Positions 44,747 to 53,647 of a DNA stretch of 64,000 nt are shown here, one piece after another. How positions within the stretch are numbered: position 1 is the first letter of the stretch; the number at the start of each line of letters is the position of its first letter. Origin of the DNA: Chitinophaga filiformis. GTDB lineage: Bacteria > Bacteroidota > Bacteroidia > Chitinophagales > Chitinophagaceae. The translations under genes were made by a program, and so were the position numbers. The notes beneath the pieces are model-generated. The model made no database searches. It was not told the origin of the DNA and saw nothing but the letters and a program-made list of their open reading frames with translations. The DNA lies in the NCBI RefSeq assembly GCF_021646545.1, contig NZ_JAKIRP010000012.1:62001-126000 (forward strand). Reading direction: 5' to 3'.

Positions 44747-44968
44747 TTAGTGTTTTGCTTCTGCAGCAGGAGCAGCAGCAGCAGAATCAGCAACTGGTGC
44801 AGCAGCTGAATCAGCAGTAACAGCAGCAGAATCAACAGCTGGAGTAGCAGCAACTGTATCTACAGTTGGAGCAGCAGCAGTAGAATCTGTAGTAGTGGTA
44901 GAAGCACCACCGCCGCAAGCTACGAAGAACATGCTAGTAGCAACTGCGAAGAAGAATAATTTTTTCAT
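44747..44968 (-). CDS. Small alanine-rich lipoprotein
   Basis: The 73-residue protein has a lipoprotein signal (MKKLFFFAVATSMFFVAC, lipidated C18) and then a low-complexity tail built almost only from A, T, D, V, S and P, with imperfect VDSAAVTADSAAAPVADSAA-type repeats. It has no fold-forming hydrophobic core, so it may be a spacer-like or surface-coating lipoprotein. A good promoter (44994-45025) and its own terminator show that it is a real gene. I cannot give a function. Confidence 0.8.
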   Translation of the reverse strand: MKKLFFFAVATSMFFVACGGGASTTTTDSTAAAPTVDTVAATPAVDSAAVTADSAAAPVADSAAAAPAAEAKH

Positions 44969-44993
44969 GCTTTAGTTTGTTTTTAAAGATGCG

Positions 44994-45025
44994 CAAAGGT
45001 ATAGTTATTTTTAAATATAGAACAA
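44994..45025 (-). promoter_or_regulatory. Promoter of the small lipoprotein gene
   Basis: On the minus strand TTG (45023-45025), a 21-base spacer and TACCTTTG (44994-45001) match the consensus. Confidence 0.7.
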
Positions 45026-45047
45026 CATCTATATCAAAATTTTACCT

Positions 45048-46373
45048 TTATTTCTTCCTGAAGAATAGTTTCAATGGCACGCCCTCAAAATCAAAGTTGC
45101 TACGAAGCTGATTTTCAAGGTAGTTTCTGTATGGCTGCTTCACGTCATCCGGCAGGTTACAGAAGAACGCAAATGCCGGTGTAAATGTCGGAAGCTGCGT
45201 TACATACTTGATTTTGATAGGAATACCTCTCACTACCGGCGGATGGAAATTCTCGATCGCCTTCAGCATCACCTCATTTAATCTCGAAGTCTGCACTTTA
45301 CGCTTACGGTTCTCATATACACGCAAGGCCTCTTCTATCGCTTTGAAAATACGCTGTTTCTCTGTTACAGAAGTGAATATGATTGGTACATCAGAAAATG
45401 GCGCCAGACGGCTTTTCAGGTCTTTTTCATAATCCCTTGCCGTATTGGTGCTTTTATCTTCGATCAGGTCCCATTTATTCACCAACACCACCAGGCCTTT
45501 CCCTTTACGGCCGGCCAGGCTGAAAATGCTCAGATCCTGTGCAGTAATACCTTTCGCGGCATCGAGCAGCAACAGGCAGACATCCGCTTCATCCATCGCT
45601 TTGATAGCGCGGATGACAGAATAAAATTCCAGATCTTCCTGTACTTTATTCTTACGGCGCAAACCGGCAGTATCGATCAGGATGAAGTCCTTCTGGAACA
45701 TCTTATAGTGGGTGTGGATCGTATCGCGTGTGGTGCCGGGGATGTCAGACACAATATTGCGCTCCTCCCCTATCAGGGCATTCAGCAGAGATGATTTACC
45801 TACATTCGGCTGACCGATGATCGCGATCTTCGGCAGTTCTGCAGCTTCCTGCGCTGCTTCCAGGGTTTCATCGTCTTCAGGGATCTTGCTGGTTATCTCA
45901 TCCAGCAATTCACCAGTACCGCTACCACTCATGGAAGAGATGAAAAATACGTTTTCGAACCCGAGGCTGTAAAATTCTGTCGCTTCCAGCTGACGGGTGT
46001 TGTTATCCACTTTATTGATCACCAGTATCACCGGTTTGGAAGAGCGACGCAACATATTTGCCATATCCTCATCCAGGTCGGTAATACCTGTAGCCACATC
46101 ACACATGAACAGCAGTAGGTTGGCCTCCTCCATTGCTATTTTTACCTGTTTGCGTATCTCACGCTCGAAAATATCTTCACTTTTGGATACAAAACCACCG
46201 GTATCAATCACGTTGAACGATTTCCCGTTCCAGTCCGCAACACCATATTGCCTGTCACGCGTAACACCGCTCACGTCATCGACGATGGCTTTACGCTGCT
46301 CCAGCAAACGGTTGAACAGGGTAGATTTACCCACATTTGGACGACCGACGATTGCTACTGTAAATCCTGCCAT
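45048..46373 (-). CDS. der: Ribosome biogenesis GTPase Der (EngA)
   Basis: Der has two GTPase domains in tandem and assists assembly of the 50S subunit. The 441-residue protein shows G1 GRPNVGKST and the second G1 GQPNVGKSS, two DTxG motifs (IDTGGFVS and IDTAGLRR), NKVD and NKWD as G4 elements, and a C-terminal KH-like domain ending KLFFRKK. Length is as expected. It follows era by 12 bases on the same strand, so the two GTPase genes form an operon. Confidence 0.97.
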   Translation of the reverse strand: MAGFTVAIVGRPNVGKSTLFNRLLEQRKAIVDDVSGVTRDRQYGVADWNGKSFNVIDTGGFVSKSEDIFEREIRKQVKIAMEEANLLLFMCDVATGITDLDEDMANMLRRSSKPVILVINKVDNNTRQLEATEFYSLGFENVFFISSMSGSGTGELLDEITSKIPEDDETLEAAQEAAELPKIAIIGQPNVGKSSLLNALIGEERNIVSDIPGTTRDTIHTHYKMFQKDFILIDTAGLRRKNKVQEDLEFYSVIRAIKAMDEADVCLLLLDAAKGITAQDLSIFSLAGRKGKGLVVLVNKWDLIEDKSTNTARDYEKDLKSRLAPFSDVPIIFTSVTEKQRIFKAIEEALRVYENRKRKVQTSRLNEVMLKAIENFHPPVVRGIPIKIKYVTQLPTFTPAFAFFCNLPDDVKQPYRNYLENQLRSNFDFEGVPLKLFFRKK

Positions 46374-46385
46374 AACTAAATAAAA

Positions 46386-47261
46386 TTAATAACCGTATTC
46401 CCTTAAATAAATATCATTATCCCGCCACTTGCTGCGCACTTTCACAAATAGTTCAAGGAACACTTTCTGACCCACAAATTTCTCGATATCCTGGCGGGCC
46501 AGCGTACCGATCTTTTTAATGGAAGCTCCCTTGTCGCCCAGGATGATCGCTTTCTGCGTCTCACGTGTTACAATGATCTCCGCGGAGATCTTGATCAGCG
46601 TGTTCTTCTCCTGGTACTGCGTAACGATTACCGCAGTATGATAAGGGATCTCTTCGTCAAACAGGTGAAATATCTTTTCCCGGATGATCTCGGCTACAAA
46701 AAAACGTGTAGACTTATCGGTTAACGTATCTTCCGGATAGAAGGGGTCGCTTTCGGGGAGCAGGCCTACCACAGTTTGCAGCAGTGCGGGGACACCTTTT
46801 CCCTGCAGAGCGGAGATCACTACCACTTTTTCCGCTTTCCCCCACTCTTCGCATTTCTTTACCAATGCGTCCAGCTCATCTTTCATGAGGAGATCCGACT
46901 TGTTGATCACCAGGATGCTGCGGGCTTTCAGTTTCAGTGAACCAAACAGCTCCAGGTTTTCCTCCAGGTTGTCCTTGGCATCCATGAGCAACATGGCAAC
47001 GTCGGCATCTTCCAGCGCTGATTTAACAGCTCCCATCATCTTTTCGTGCAGCCGGTAACGGGGATCGATAATACCGGGTGTGTCAGAGAATACGATCTGG
47101 TATTCCGGCGTGGTGACTATCCCCGTAATGCGGTGTCTGGTCGTCTGTACCTTCGGAGATACAATAGCGAGCTTTTCGCCCACCAGCGCGTTCATCAGGG
47201 TACTTTTCCCTGCATTGGCCTTACCGAAGATATTTACGAAACCAGCTTTATGCATGCACAA
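46386..47261 (-). CDS. era: GTPase Era
   Basis: Era binds the 3' end of 16S rRNA and helps mature the 30S subunit. The 291-residue protein has G1 GKANAGKST (where many Era proteins have GRPNVGKST), DTPGI as G3, NKSDLL as G4, and a C-terminal KH domain with GDKGASIKKIGTLAR. Two start codons are possible, at 47261 and two codons later (MHKAGF), and the second fits the family start better. It is the first gene of the era-der operon. Confidence 0.96.
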   Translation of the reverse strand: MCMHKAGFVNIFGKANAGKSTLMNALVGEKLAIVSPKVQTTRHRITGIVTTPEYQIVFSDTPGIIDPRYRLHEKMMGAVKSALEDADVAMLLMDAKDNLEENLELFGSLKLKARSILVINKSDLLMKDELDALVKKCEEWGKAEKVVVISALQGKGVPALLQTVVGLLPESDPFYPEDTLTDKSTRFFVAEIIREKIFHLFDEEIPYHTAVIVTQYQEKNTLIKISAEIIVTRETQKAIILGDKGASIKKIGTLARQDIEKFVGQKVFLELFVKVRSKWRDNDIYLREYGY

Positions 47262-47284
47262 CGAATTTCCTTAACTTCCTGAAA

Positions 47285-47318
47285 TAAAAAAAGCCGAATC
47301 ACTTCGGCCTTTTTTTGC
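47285..47318. terminator. Terminator between tRNA-fMet and era
   Basis: AAAAAAGCCGAA and TTCGGCCTTTTTT form a short stem with A/T tails usable in either direction. On the minus strand it ends the tRNA transcript. Confidence 0.8.
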
Positions 47319-47331
47319 TTTGATCTTTTTG

Positions 47332-47403
<72 letters not shown>

Positions 47404-47412
47404 ATGAGGGTG

Positions 47413-47443
47413 CAAAGATAGGATTAAAATCATTCCCTCCAAA
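47413..47443 (-). promoter_or_regulatory. Promoter of tRNA-fMet
   Basis: On the minus strand TTTG (47440-47443), a 19-base spacer and TATCTTTG (47413-47420) precede the tRNA by 9 bases. Confidence 0.75.
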
Positions 47444-47584
47444 TCTTTTTTAGAAAAATCTGAAAAAGGCTAGAAAAAAGTTTCAGCATTCATCTTTAAA
47501 ATTCACATAAAATGCCTTACAGCACAGCATTTAAGCCCATTTAGACTGTCACGTCCGCTGTGGTCATAAAATGTTGGGCTATTC

Positions 47585-47985
47585 CGGTTGATTCAATCCA
47601 GCGAATAATTCACCACCTTACGGCAGCCACTTCTGTTGCCGCCGTAAAAATGTTAAACCTTTCCAGTTGATTCAAACCAGTTGAATAAGTCACACCTTAT
47701 GGCAGTCACTTCCGCTGCGGCCATAAAATGTCAGACCTTCCGTTTGATTCAAACCAGCGAATACTCACACCTATGGCAGCCACTTGCGCTGCTGCCAGAA
47801 AATGTCAGACCTTCCCGGTTGATTCAAACCAGCGAATAACTCAGCAACTTATGGCAGCCACTTCTGCTGCTGTCCAAAATGTTGCTCATTACCCGCGGAT
47901 TAAACCAGCCGATATTCCAACACCCTGCGGCTGCCACTTCTACAGCCGCCATAAAATGTCGATTACCCCTGATTGAAGGAATGGA
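47585..47985. repeat. Degenerate tandem array, about 77-bp unit
   Basis: The word TTGATTCAA or close variants recur at 47588, 47667, 47744, 47819 and, more diverged, near 47896 and 47969. Each unit contains a small palindrome of the type ATGGCAGC, CACTTCTGCT, GCTGCCAT, then AAAATGTCAGACC. Units differ at many positions, so the array is older than the other arrays in the window. Confidence 0.8.
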
Positions 47986-48029
47986 TATCCAACACCGGCC
48001 ACCGCATCCGCTGCTGCTGCCATGTGAAT

Positions 48030-48422
48030 CTAAAAAGGCAGGTCGTCGGCAACCTCCGCATCATCGTTTACGGTCTCGTCCACCTCTAAATCCTTCCTGC
48101 CGCTTCCACGCGGGCTGGAAAGTAACTGTAACGTGGTGACCCGCAGCCGAAGCGACGATGCCTGTTCTCCCTGATTGTTCACGTATACTTCTGCAGATGG
48201 ATTGCCATCTACATACACACGTGTGCCTTTCGTCAGATAAGGCCCCACCTTTTCACGCTCCCAATAGGAGCAGTCGACCCAGATGGTCTTTTCCTGCAAT
48301 ATGCCTTCTTTGTTTGTAAACCGCTCCGTGTGCGCCACACGAAAACTAAGCACGGCCTTTCCATTCACATGCCGCTGAACTGCATCATGTCCAAGATGCC
48401 CGATTAACTGTAGTCTGATCAT
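48030..48422 (-). CDS. ssb: Single-stranded DNA-binding protein
   Basis: The 130-residue protein has an OB fold: MIRLQLIGHLGHDAVQR at the start, VLSFRVAHTERF and IWVDCSYWEREKVGPYLTKG, a typical SSB pattern. The C-terminus ends DDLPF, the short acidic tip that recruits partner proteins. It is shorter than E. coli SSB (178) because the flexible linker is brief. Bacteroidota often carry several ssb genes, and this may be an accessory copy. It is transcribed alone. Confidence 0.9.
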   Translation of the reverse strand: MIRLQLIGHLGHDAVQRHVNGKAVLSFRVAHTERFTNKEGILQEKTIWVDCSYWEREKVGPYLTKGTRVYVDGNPSAEVYVNNQGEQASSLRLRVTTLQLLSSPRGSGRKDLEVDETVNDDAEVADDLPF

Positions 48423-48614
48423 TACAGATTTAATTTGGTTAACGATTAAAAAAAGTTCAGGGAGGATTCAATTTGCGCGAGATGTATAATGAATGGAAAT
48501 TATACATTTTCTTTCATTGTGAAAAATATTTTCTCTTTTTAATCAAAGCAGCTATAACTTTGTTCCCGGAAACAGGAGTGCGTACTGGCGCAAATTAACA
48601 TTTAAAACTCCCGG

Positions 48615-48700
48615 TTTCACCTCGGGGTGCCTTACTATCAGGCTGAGATCAGACCCGTTGAACCTGACCAGGTAATGCTGTTTAGGAAAGGTAAGCGAAC
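48615..48700 (+). promoter_or_regulatory. TPP riboswitch (thi box)
   Basis: The core contains TCGGGGTGCC, GGCTGAGATC, ACCCGTTGAACCTGA and CAGGTAATGCTG in the right order for the thiamine pyrophosphate riboswitch. It lies 68 bases before the TonB-dependent receptor and follows a -7 box TAACTTTG (48555-48562). In Bacteroidota such switches mostly block translation or cause termination when TPP is high. Confidence 0.95.
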
Positions 48701-48767
48701 AATCTCTTCCTTACCCGCATATTGAAAGAAAGCTACAGATTGTAAGCTATTAAACCGTCATAGTCCA

Positions 48768-51143
48768 ATGAGACAATTATTATTTCTTTTGCTGTTTTGC
48801 AGCTTAAGTACTGTACACGCGCAAACTGTGCTGACAGGAACAGTGACCGACAAGAACAGCGGTAAACCGCTGCAGGGCGTGTCTGTAAGTATCCCTTCCG
48901 CCAATACCGGCGTTCATACCAATGCCAGCGGTCAATATCGCTTCACCATCCCTTCAAAAGGCCAATATACCTTACAGGCTACGTATCTCGGCTTCAGGAC
49001 ATTCACAACAAATATCAGCGCCAATGGCAGCAACATTCAGACAGACATCTCCCTGGAGGAAACAGGGCTGTTCGTGAAGCCTGTCGAGATTACCAGCCTG
49101 CGTGCAGGTGAACACTCCCCCTTCACACAGTCGACCGTGACTGCTGAAGATATCAAAAAGCAGAACCTTGGACAGGACCTGCCACTGCTGCTTAATCAGC
49201 AGCCAGGCGTGGTTACCAATTCCGACGCCGGAACGGGCATCGGTTATACCGGTATCCGCGTAAGAGGTTCTGATATCACCCGTATCAATGTCACTGCAAA
49301 CGGTATTCCTATTAATGACGCCGAATCTCAGGGTACTTTCTTCGTGAACATGCCCGATTTTGCATCATCAGTGAGCAGCATTCAGCTGCAACGTGGTGTA
49401 GGTACTTCCACTAACGGGGCCGGCGCTTTCGGCGCTTCGCTGAACCTCAGCACCAACGATTTCAGAGATAAAGCTTATGGAGAGATCAGCAACAGCTACG
49501 GTTCCTTCAATTCCTGGAAACATACGGTGAAAGCAGGTTCCGGCTTGATCAATGACCATTTCACCATCGATGCGCGACTGTCTAAAATTTCTTCAGACGG
49601 TTATATAGATCGCGCTTCTTCCGACCTGCGCTCGTTCTATACTTCTGCTGCATATATCTCCAAAAACACCGCCATCCGCCTCAACGTATTTTCAGGTAAA
49701 GAAAAGACCTATCAGGCATGGAACGGTGTACCGTTTGATTCACTGAAGACACATCGTACATACAACTCCGCGGGACAACGTTCTGACGGCTCCTATTACG
49801 ACAATGAAACTGATAACTACCAGCAGGATCATTATCAGCTGTTCCTGAACCAATCACTCAACTCAAGGCTAGACTTCAACGTTGCCGCACACTATACACG
49901 CGGCAGGGGTTATTACGAGCAGTACAGAGAAGGCGAAGCATTTGCCGATTATGGCCTGCCAGATCCTGTCATTAACGGCGCTCCCGTAACAACAACAGAT
50001 CTTATCAGGCAACTCTGGCTGGATAATGATTTCTATGGCGGTATCTTCTCTGTCAACTATAAGGGCGAAAAACTGAACTGGAGCCTGGGTGGCGGATGGA
50101 ACCGCTATGAAGGCGGTCATTTCGGTAAGATCATCTGGGCACAATATGCCATAGATAAGGATCACCGGTATTACGACAACGACGCTTTCAAACGCGATCT
50201 GAACGTATACTGGAAAGGCGAATACAAACTCACCACAGATCTCCGTCTGTTTGCTGACCTGCAATACCGGACGGTGAAATACAATATCGATGGGTTTGAC
50301 GACAATCCTCACCTCATACAACACAACGACTATAATTTCTTCAATCCGAAAGCAGGTATCTCCTATACGTTGGACGGCCGCCAGGAAGTGTACGCTTCCT
50401 TTGCAGTGGGTAACAAAGAGCCGAACCGCAACGACTTCGAAGCGGGTGTGAACAATACACCTAAACACGAAACACTTCGTGATGTGGAAGCCGGATATTC
50501 CTACCGCAGCAATAACCTGGTATTACAGGCCAACGTCTACTACATGGACTACAAAAACCAGTTGGTGCAAACCGGTCAGCTGAATGATGTAGGCGCTTAT
50601 ACCCGCACCAATATTCCGAAGAGCTACCGTGCTGGTGTAGAGTTGCAAGCCAGCACAAGGATCGGCCATCTCTTCACACTCTCTGCCAATGCTGCGCTGA
50701 GCCGGAACAAGGTAAAAGATTTCAGTAACTTCTTAGACAACTGGAATTCCGGCCTGCAGGATACCGTAACTTACAGCAACAGCGATATCGCCTTCTCCCC
50801 TGCCTTTGTAGGTGGTTATACACTGACGGCCAAGCCGGTGAGGAACCTGGAAATAAGTCTCCTGGGCAAATATGTAAGCAGACAGTACCTGGATAACTCC
50901 AGCACAAAAGCACGCAGCCTGGATGGCTATTACACAAACGATCTCCGCATTAACTATGTAATACCTCAACCGCTGTTTAAAGAGCTGGGGTTACAGTTCA
51001 TGCTGAACAATATCTGGAACAAGAAGTACTCACCTAACGGTTGGACCTACGCATATAAGGAAGATGGGGCCGAAAAATCGACTAACGGGTATTATCCGAT
51101 GGCTGGTACCAATTTCTTCGCTGGCGTCAATATAGCCTTCTAA
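48768..51143 (+). CDS. TonB-dependent receptor under TPP control, probable thiamine transporter
   Basis: The 791-residue outer-membrane protein has a signal peptide (residues 1-18), a carboxypeptidase-like domain (GKPLQGVSVSIPSANTGV near 33-50), a plug (GIGYTGIRVRGSDITRINVT) and a 22-strand barrel ending in FFAGVNIAF. Its leader holds a TPP riboswitch, so it should be made when thiamine is scarce and probably imports thiamine or a precursor. This agrees with known riboswitch-controlled receptors in Bacteroides. No inner-membrane transporter (PnuT) or kinase gene follows; the next gene is convergent. Confidence 0.92.
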   Translation: MRQLLFLLLFCSLSTVHAQTVLTGTVTDKNSGKPLQGVSVSIPSANTGVHTNASGQYRFTIPSKGQYTLQATYLGFRTFTTNISANGSNIQTDISLEETGLFVKPVEITSLRAGEHSPFTQSTVTAEDIKKQNLGQDLPLLLNQQPGVVTNSDAGTGIGYTGIRVRGSDITRINVTANGIPINDAESQGTFFVNMPDFASSVSSIQLQRGVGTSTNGAGAFGASLNLSTNDFRDKAYGEISNSYGSFNSWKHTVKAGSGLINDHFTIDARLSKISSDGYIDRASSDLRSFYTSAAYISKNTAIRLNVFSGKEKTYQAWNGVPFDSLKTHRTYNSAGQRSDGSYYDNETDNYQQDHYQLFLNQSLNSRLDFNVAAHYTRGRGYYEQYREGEAFADYGLPDPVINGAPVTTTDLIRQLWLDNDFYGGIFSVNYKGEKLNWSLGGGWNRYEGGHFGKIIWAQYAIDKDHRYYDNDAFKRDLNVYWKGEYKLTTDLRLFADLQYRTVKYNIDGFDDNPHLIQHNDYNFFNPKAGISYTLDGRQEVYASFAVGNKEPNRNDFEAGVNNTPKHETLRDVEAGYSYRSNNLVLQANVYYMDYKNQLVQTGQLNDVGAYTRTNIPKSYRAGVELQASTRIGHLFTLSANAALSRNKVKDFSNFLDNWNSGLQDTVTYSNSDIAFSPAFVGGYTLTAKPVRNLEISLLGKYVSRQYLDNSSTKARSLDGYYTNDLRINYVIPQPLFKELGLQFMLNNIWNKKYSPNGWTYAYKEDGAEKSTNGYYPMAGTNFFAGVNIAF

Positions 51144-51157
51144 ATGGGCTTAAAATG

Positions 51158-51238
51158 GAAAGACTGGAACGATATAAAAGAAGAAGCCTGAAAGTGTCAT
51201 ACTTTCAGGCTTCTTCTTTTATATCGTTCCAGTCTTTC
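51158..51238. terminator. Bidirectional terminator with a perfect 38-bp stem
   Basis: Bases 51158-51195 are exactly complementary to 51201-51238 with the 5-base loop GTCAT. The stem carries AAAGAAGAAGCC and its complement GGCTTCTTCTTTT. It lies between the convergent TonB receptor and argH genes, where it may stop both. The stem is far longer than needed for termination. Confidence 0.85.
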
Positions 51239-51244
51239 TTCCGC

Positions 51245-52576
51245 TTAACTCAATAGCTTCTCTACCGCCGCTGCTACTTTTGCAAAAGGAAATCCTTTGA
51301 TCACTTCTTCCATCATCCTGCTCACCTCTTCATTACCAGGATTACCGATACTTCCTTCATGTGTGTGTTGTACGGTCTGCTCAGGTGCAAAATTGCCTTT
51401 CTCAATATCCAGACCTACCTGCTTATATGCCTCACGGAACGGTACGCCTTCCAGCACAAGCCGGTTCACTACTTCAACGCTGAACAGGTAACGGTATTTC
51501 TCATCATCGAGGATGTTTTCTCTGATGCGGATGTTCTCCAGCATTAATCCTGCCATCCGCAAACAATCTTTCAGCACGCCAAATGCAGGGAACAGGTTTT
51601 CCTTCAGCAGTTGCAGGTCACGGTGATATCCGCTGGGCAGATTTGTGATCATCATGGTGATCTCATTCGGCAACGCCTGCAGCTTGTTGCCATGTGAGCG
51701 GATCAGTTCCCATACATCAGGATTCTTCTTGTGCGGCATGATACTGGAACCTGTGGTCAGTTCGTCAGGGAAACTGATGAAACCAAAGTTCTGGTTCATG
51801 AACAAACAGGCGTCCATTGCCATTTTTGCCACTGTGGAAGCAATTCCCGCCAGTGCAAAGGCAACGATCTTTTCTGTTTTTCCACGTCCCATCTGTGCGT
51901 ATACCACATTATAGTTCAGGTCATCAAAACCCAGCAGCTGTGTGGTCATGGTACGGTTCAGCGGGAATGAGGAACCATAACCGGCAGCAGAACCCAATGG
52001 ATTCTTATTTACAACCTTATAAGCACCCTGCAAAACAGTCAGATCATCTACCAGACTTTCTGCATACGCGCCGAACCATAATCCGAAGGAGGATGGCATC
52101 GCAATCTGCAGGTGTGTATAACCCGGTATCAGGTGATCTTTGTATTGAACACTTTTCTGTTGTAACAGGTCGAACAAGGTCTTCACCTCTCCTACCAGTA
52201 CTTCCAGTTCATGACGGAGGAACAGCTTCAGGTCTACCAGCACCTGGTCGTTACGGGAACGGCCGCTATGGATCTTCTTGCCTACTTCTCCCAGCCTGCG
52301 GGTGAGCAGTAATTCCACCTGTGAATGGATATCTTCCACACCATCTTCCAGCTTGAAATTACCCTCCTGTATCTCTTTGTATATCTGTTTTAATTCCTTT
52401 TGCAGGATGACCAGTTCATCTGCCGTTAACAGGCCGATGCTCTCCAGCATGGTTGTATGCGCCAGGGAGCCCAGCACATCGAATGGCGCCAGATAAGCGT
52501 CCATTTCACGGTCCTTACCAACGGTAAACCGGTCCACTTCTGCCAGCGCAGCTTTATCCTTTTGCCAGATTTTCAT
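51245..52576 (-). CDS. argH: Argininosuccinate lyase
   Basis: ArgH splits argininosuccinate into arginine and fumarate. The 443-residue protein shows the superfamily signature TGSSIMPHKKNPD near 267-279, SGRSRNDQVLVDLKL near 103-117 and HLQIAMPSSFG near 155-165. It is the last gene of the arginine operon, 2 bases after the M20 deacylase gene. Length is typical. Confidence 0.97.
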   Translation of the reverse strand: MKIWQKDKAALAEVDRFTVGKDREMDAYLAPFDVLGSLAHTTMLESIGLLTADELVILQKELKQIYKEIQEGNFKLEDGVEDIHSQVELLLTRRLGEVGKKIHSGRSRNDQVLVDLKLFLRHELEVLVGEVKTLFDLLQQKSVQYKDHLIPGYTHLQIAMPSSFGLWFGAYAESLVDDLTVLQGAYKVVNKNPLGSAAGYGSSFPLNRTMTTQLLGFDDLNYNVVYAQMGRGKTEKIVAFALAGIASTVAKMAMDACLFMNQNFGFISFPDELTTGSSIMPHKKNPDVWELIRSHGNKLQALPNEITMMITNLPSGYHRDLQLLKENLFPAFGVLKDCLRMAGLMLENIRIRENILDDEKYRYLFSVEVVNRLVLEGVPFREAYKQVGLDIEKGNFAPEQTVQHTHEGSIGNPGNEEVSRMMEEVIKGFPFAKVAAAVEKLLS

Positions 52577-52578
52577 AT

Positions 52579-53643
52579 CTACAAGATTTCTTCCAGTAAT
52601 TTAATGTAACTATCAATACCCTGACGGATCTCGTCCAGGTAAATGTATTCATCCGCAGTATGCGAACGGGCAGAATCGCCAGGCCCCATCTTGATGGACG
52701 TAGCCGGTATCAGCGCCTGGTCTGATGTGGTGGGCGAGCCATAGGTAGTTTTTCCATGACGCAAGCCGCCCTGCACAAACGGATGATCTATCGGGATGCC
52801 TGAAGGACGCATACGCAGGGAACGGGGCTTCACCTCACATTTCACATTCGCCCGGATGATGTCAAGCACCTCTTCCAGTGTATACTGTTCCGTTACCCGT
52901 ACGTCGACTACAAAGCTGCAATCTGCCGGCACCACGTTATGTGCCTTATTAGAAGTGTTGATCACGGTTACACTCATCTTCACAGGCCCCAGTGTATCAG
53001 ATACTTTCGGAAAGCGATAAGTCCTGAACCACTCAATATCCGGCAATGCCTTATACAGCGCATTTTCCCCTTCGTCACGTGCGGCATGTCCTGCTTTACC
53101 CTGTACCGTACAATCCAGTACCATCAGGCCTTTTTCTGCTGTTGCCAGTTGTGTCTGAGTCGGTTCTCCCACGATGGCAAAGTCGATAGCAGGCAATTGC
53201 GACAGGATACTTTCAATACCGTTCACACCACTGATCTCTTCTTCCGCTGTAGCTGTAAGAATGATATTGTAGGCCATGTCACTACGTTCATAGAAATGCA
53301 GGAAGGTAGCAATAAGACTTACCAGGCATCCGCCTGCGTCATTGCTGCCAAGACCAAACAGTTTACCGTCTTCAACATCGGGTGAAAAAGGGTCGCGTGT
53401 ATATTGCGGGTTAGGTTTTACTGTATCGTGGTGAGAATTAAAAACAATTACGGGCTTTGCGGGATCAAAATGTTTATTCTTTGCCCATATATTATTCAGA
53501 TGCTGCTGATAAGGAATATTCCGCTCCTTCAGGAAATCAGCGATCAGTTGGGCCGTCCCCTGTTCTTCCCTGCTCAGGGAAGGGATGGAGATCAGCCCTT
53601 TTAATAAAGTTACTGCATCATCATACAGCTGTTGGTTCCACAT
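52579..53643 (-). CDS. argE: M20-family deacylase (N-acetylcitrulline/ornithine type, ArgE-like)
   Basis: The 354-residue protein is an M20 metallopeptidase: NSHHDTVKP (69-77) has the first zinc ligand and general base region, GSNDAGGC (near 98-105) the bridging aspartate, and TATEEEISGVNG near 130-141 the glutamates. Because the transcarbamylase in this operon is the acylornithine type, this enzyme probably removes the acyl group from N-acyl-citrulline, not from N-acetylornithine. It sits between argB (5 bases) and argH (2 bases), tightly cotranscribed. Confidence 0.9.
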   Translation of the reverse strand: MWNQQLYDDAVTLLKGLISIPSLSREEQGTAQLIADFLKERNIPYQQHLNNIWAKNKHFDPAKPVIVFNSHHDTVKPNPQYTRDPFSPDVEDGKLFGLGSNDAGGCLVSLIATFLHFYERSDMAYNIILTATAEEEISGVNGIESILSQLPAIDFAIVGEPTQTQLATAEKGLMVLDCTVQGKAGHAARDEGENALYKALPDIEWFRTYRFPKVSDTLGPVKMSVTVINTSNKAHNVVPADCSFVVDVRVTEQYTLEEVLDIIRANVKCEVKPRSLRMRPSGIPIDHPFVQGGLRHGKTTYGSPTTSDQALIPATSIKMGPGDSARSHTADEYIYLDEIRQGIDSYIKLLEEIL

Positions 53644-53647
53644 AGGT

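Larger units (their letters stand above)
47404..48029. other. Gene-free interval between tRNA-fMet and ssb
   Basis: Apart from the tRNA promoter and the 77-bp array, nothing is recognisable. Open frames on the plus strand (47728-47976, 47879-48139) follow the repeat period and are rejected. Confidence 0.6.

Noticed and set aside
47728..48139. Open frames over the 77-bp array
   Set aside because: They are low in motif content, follow the repeat period, and one overlaps the ssb gene on the other strand.
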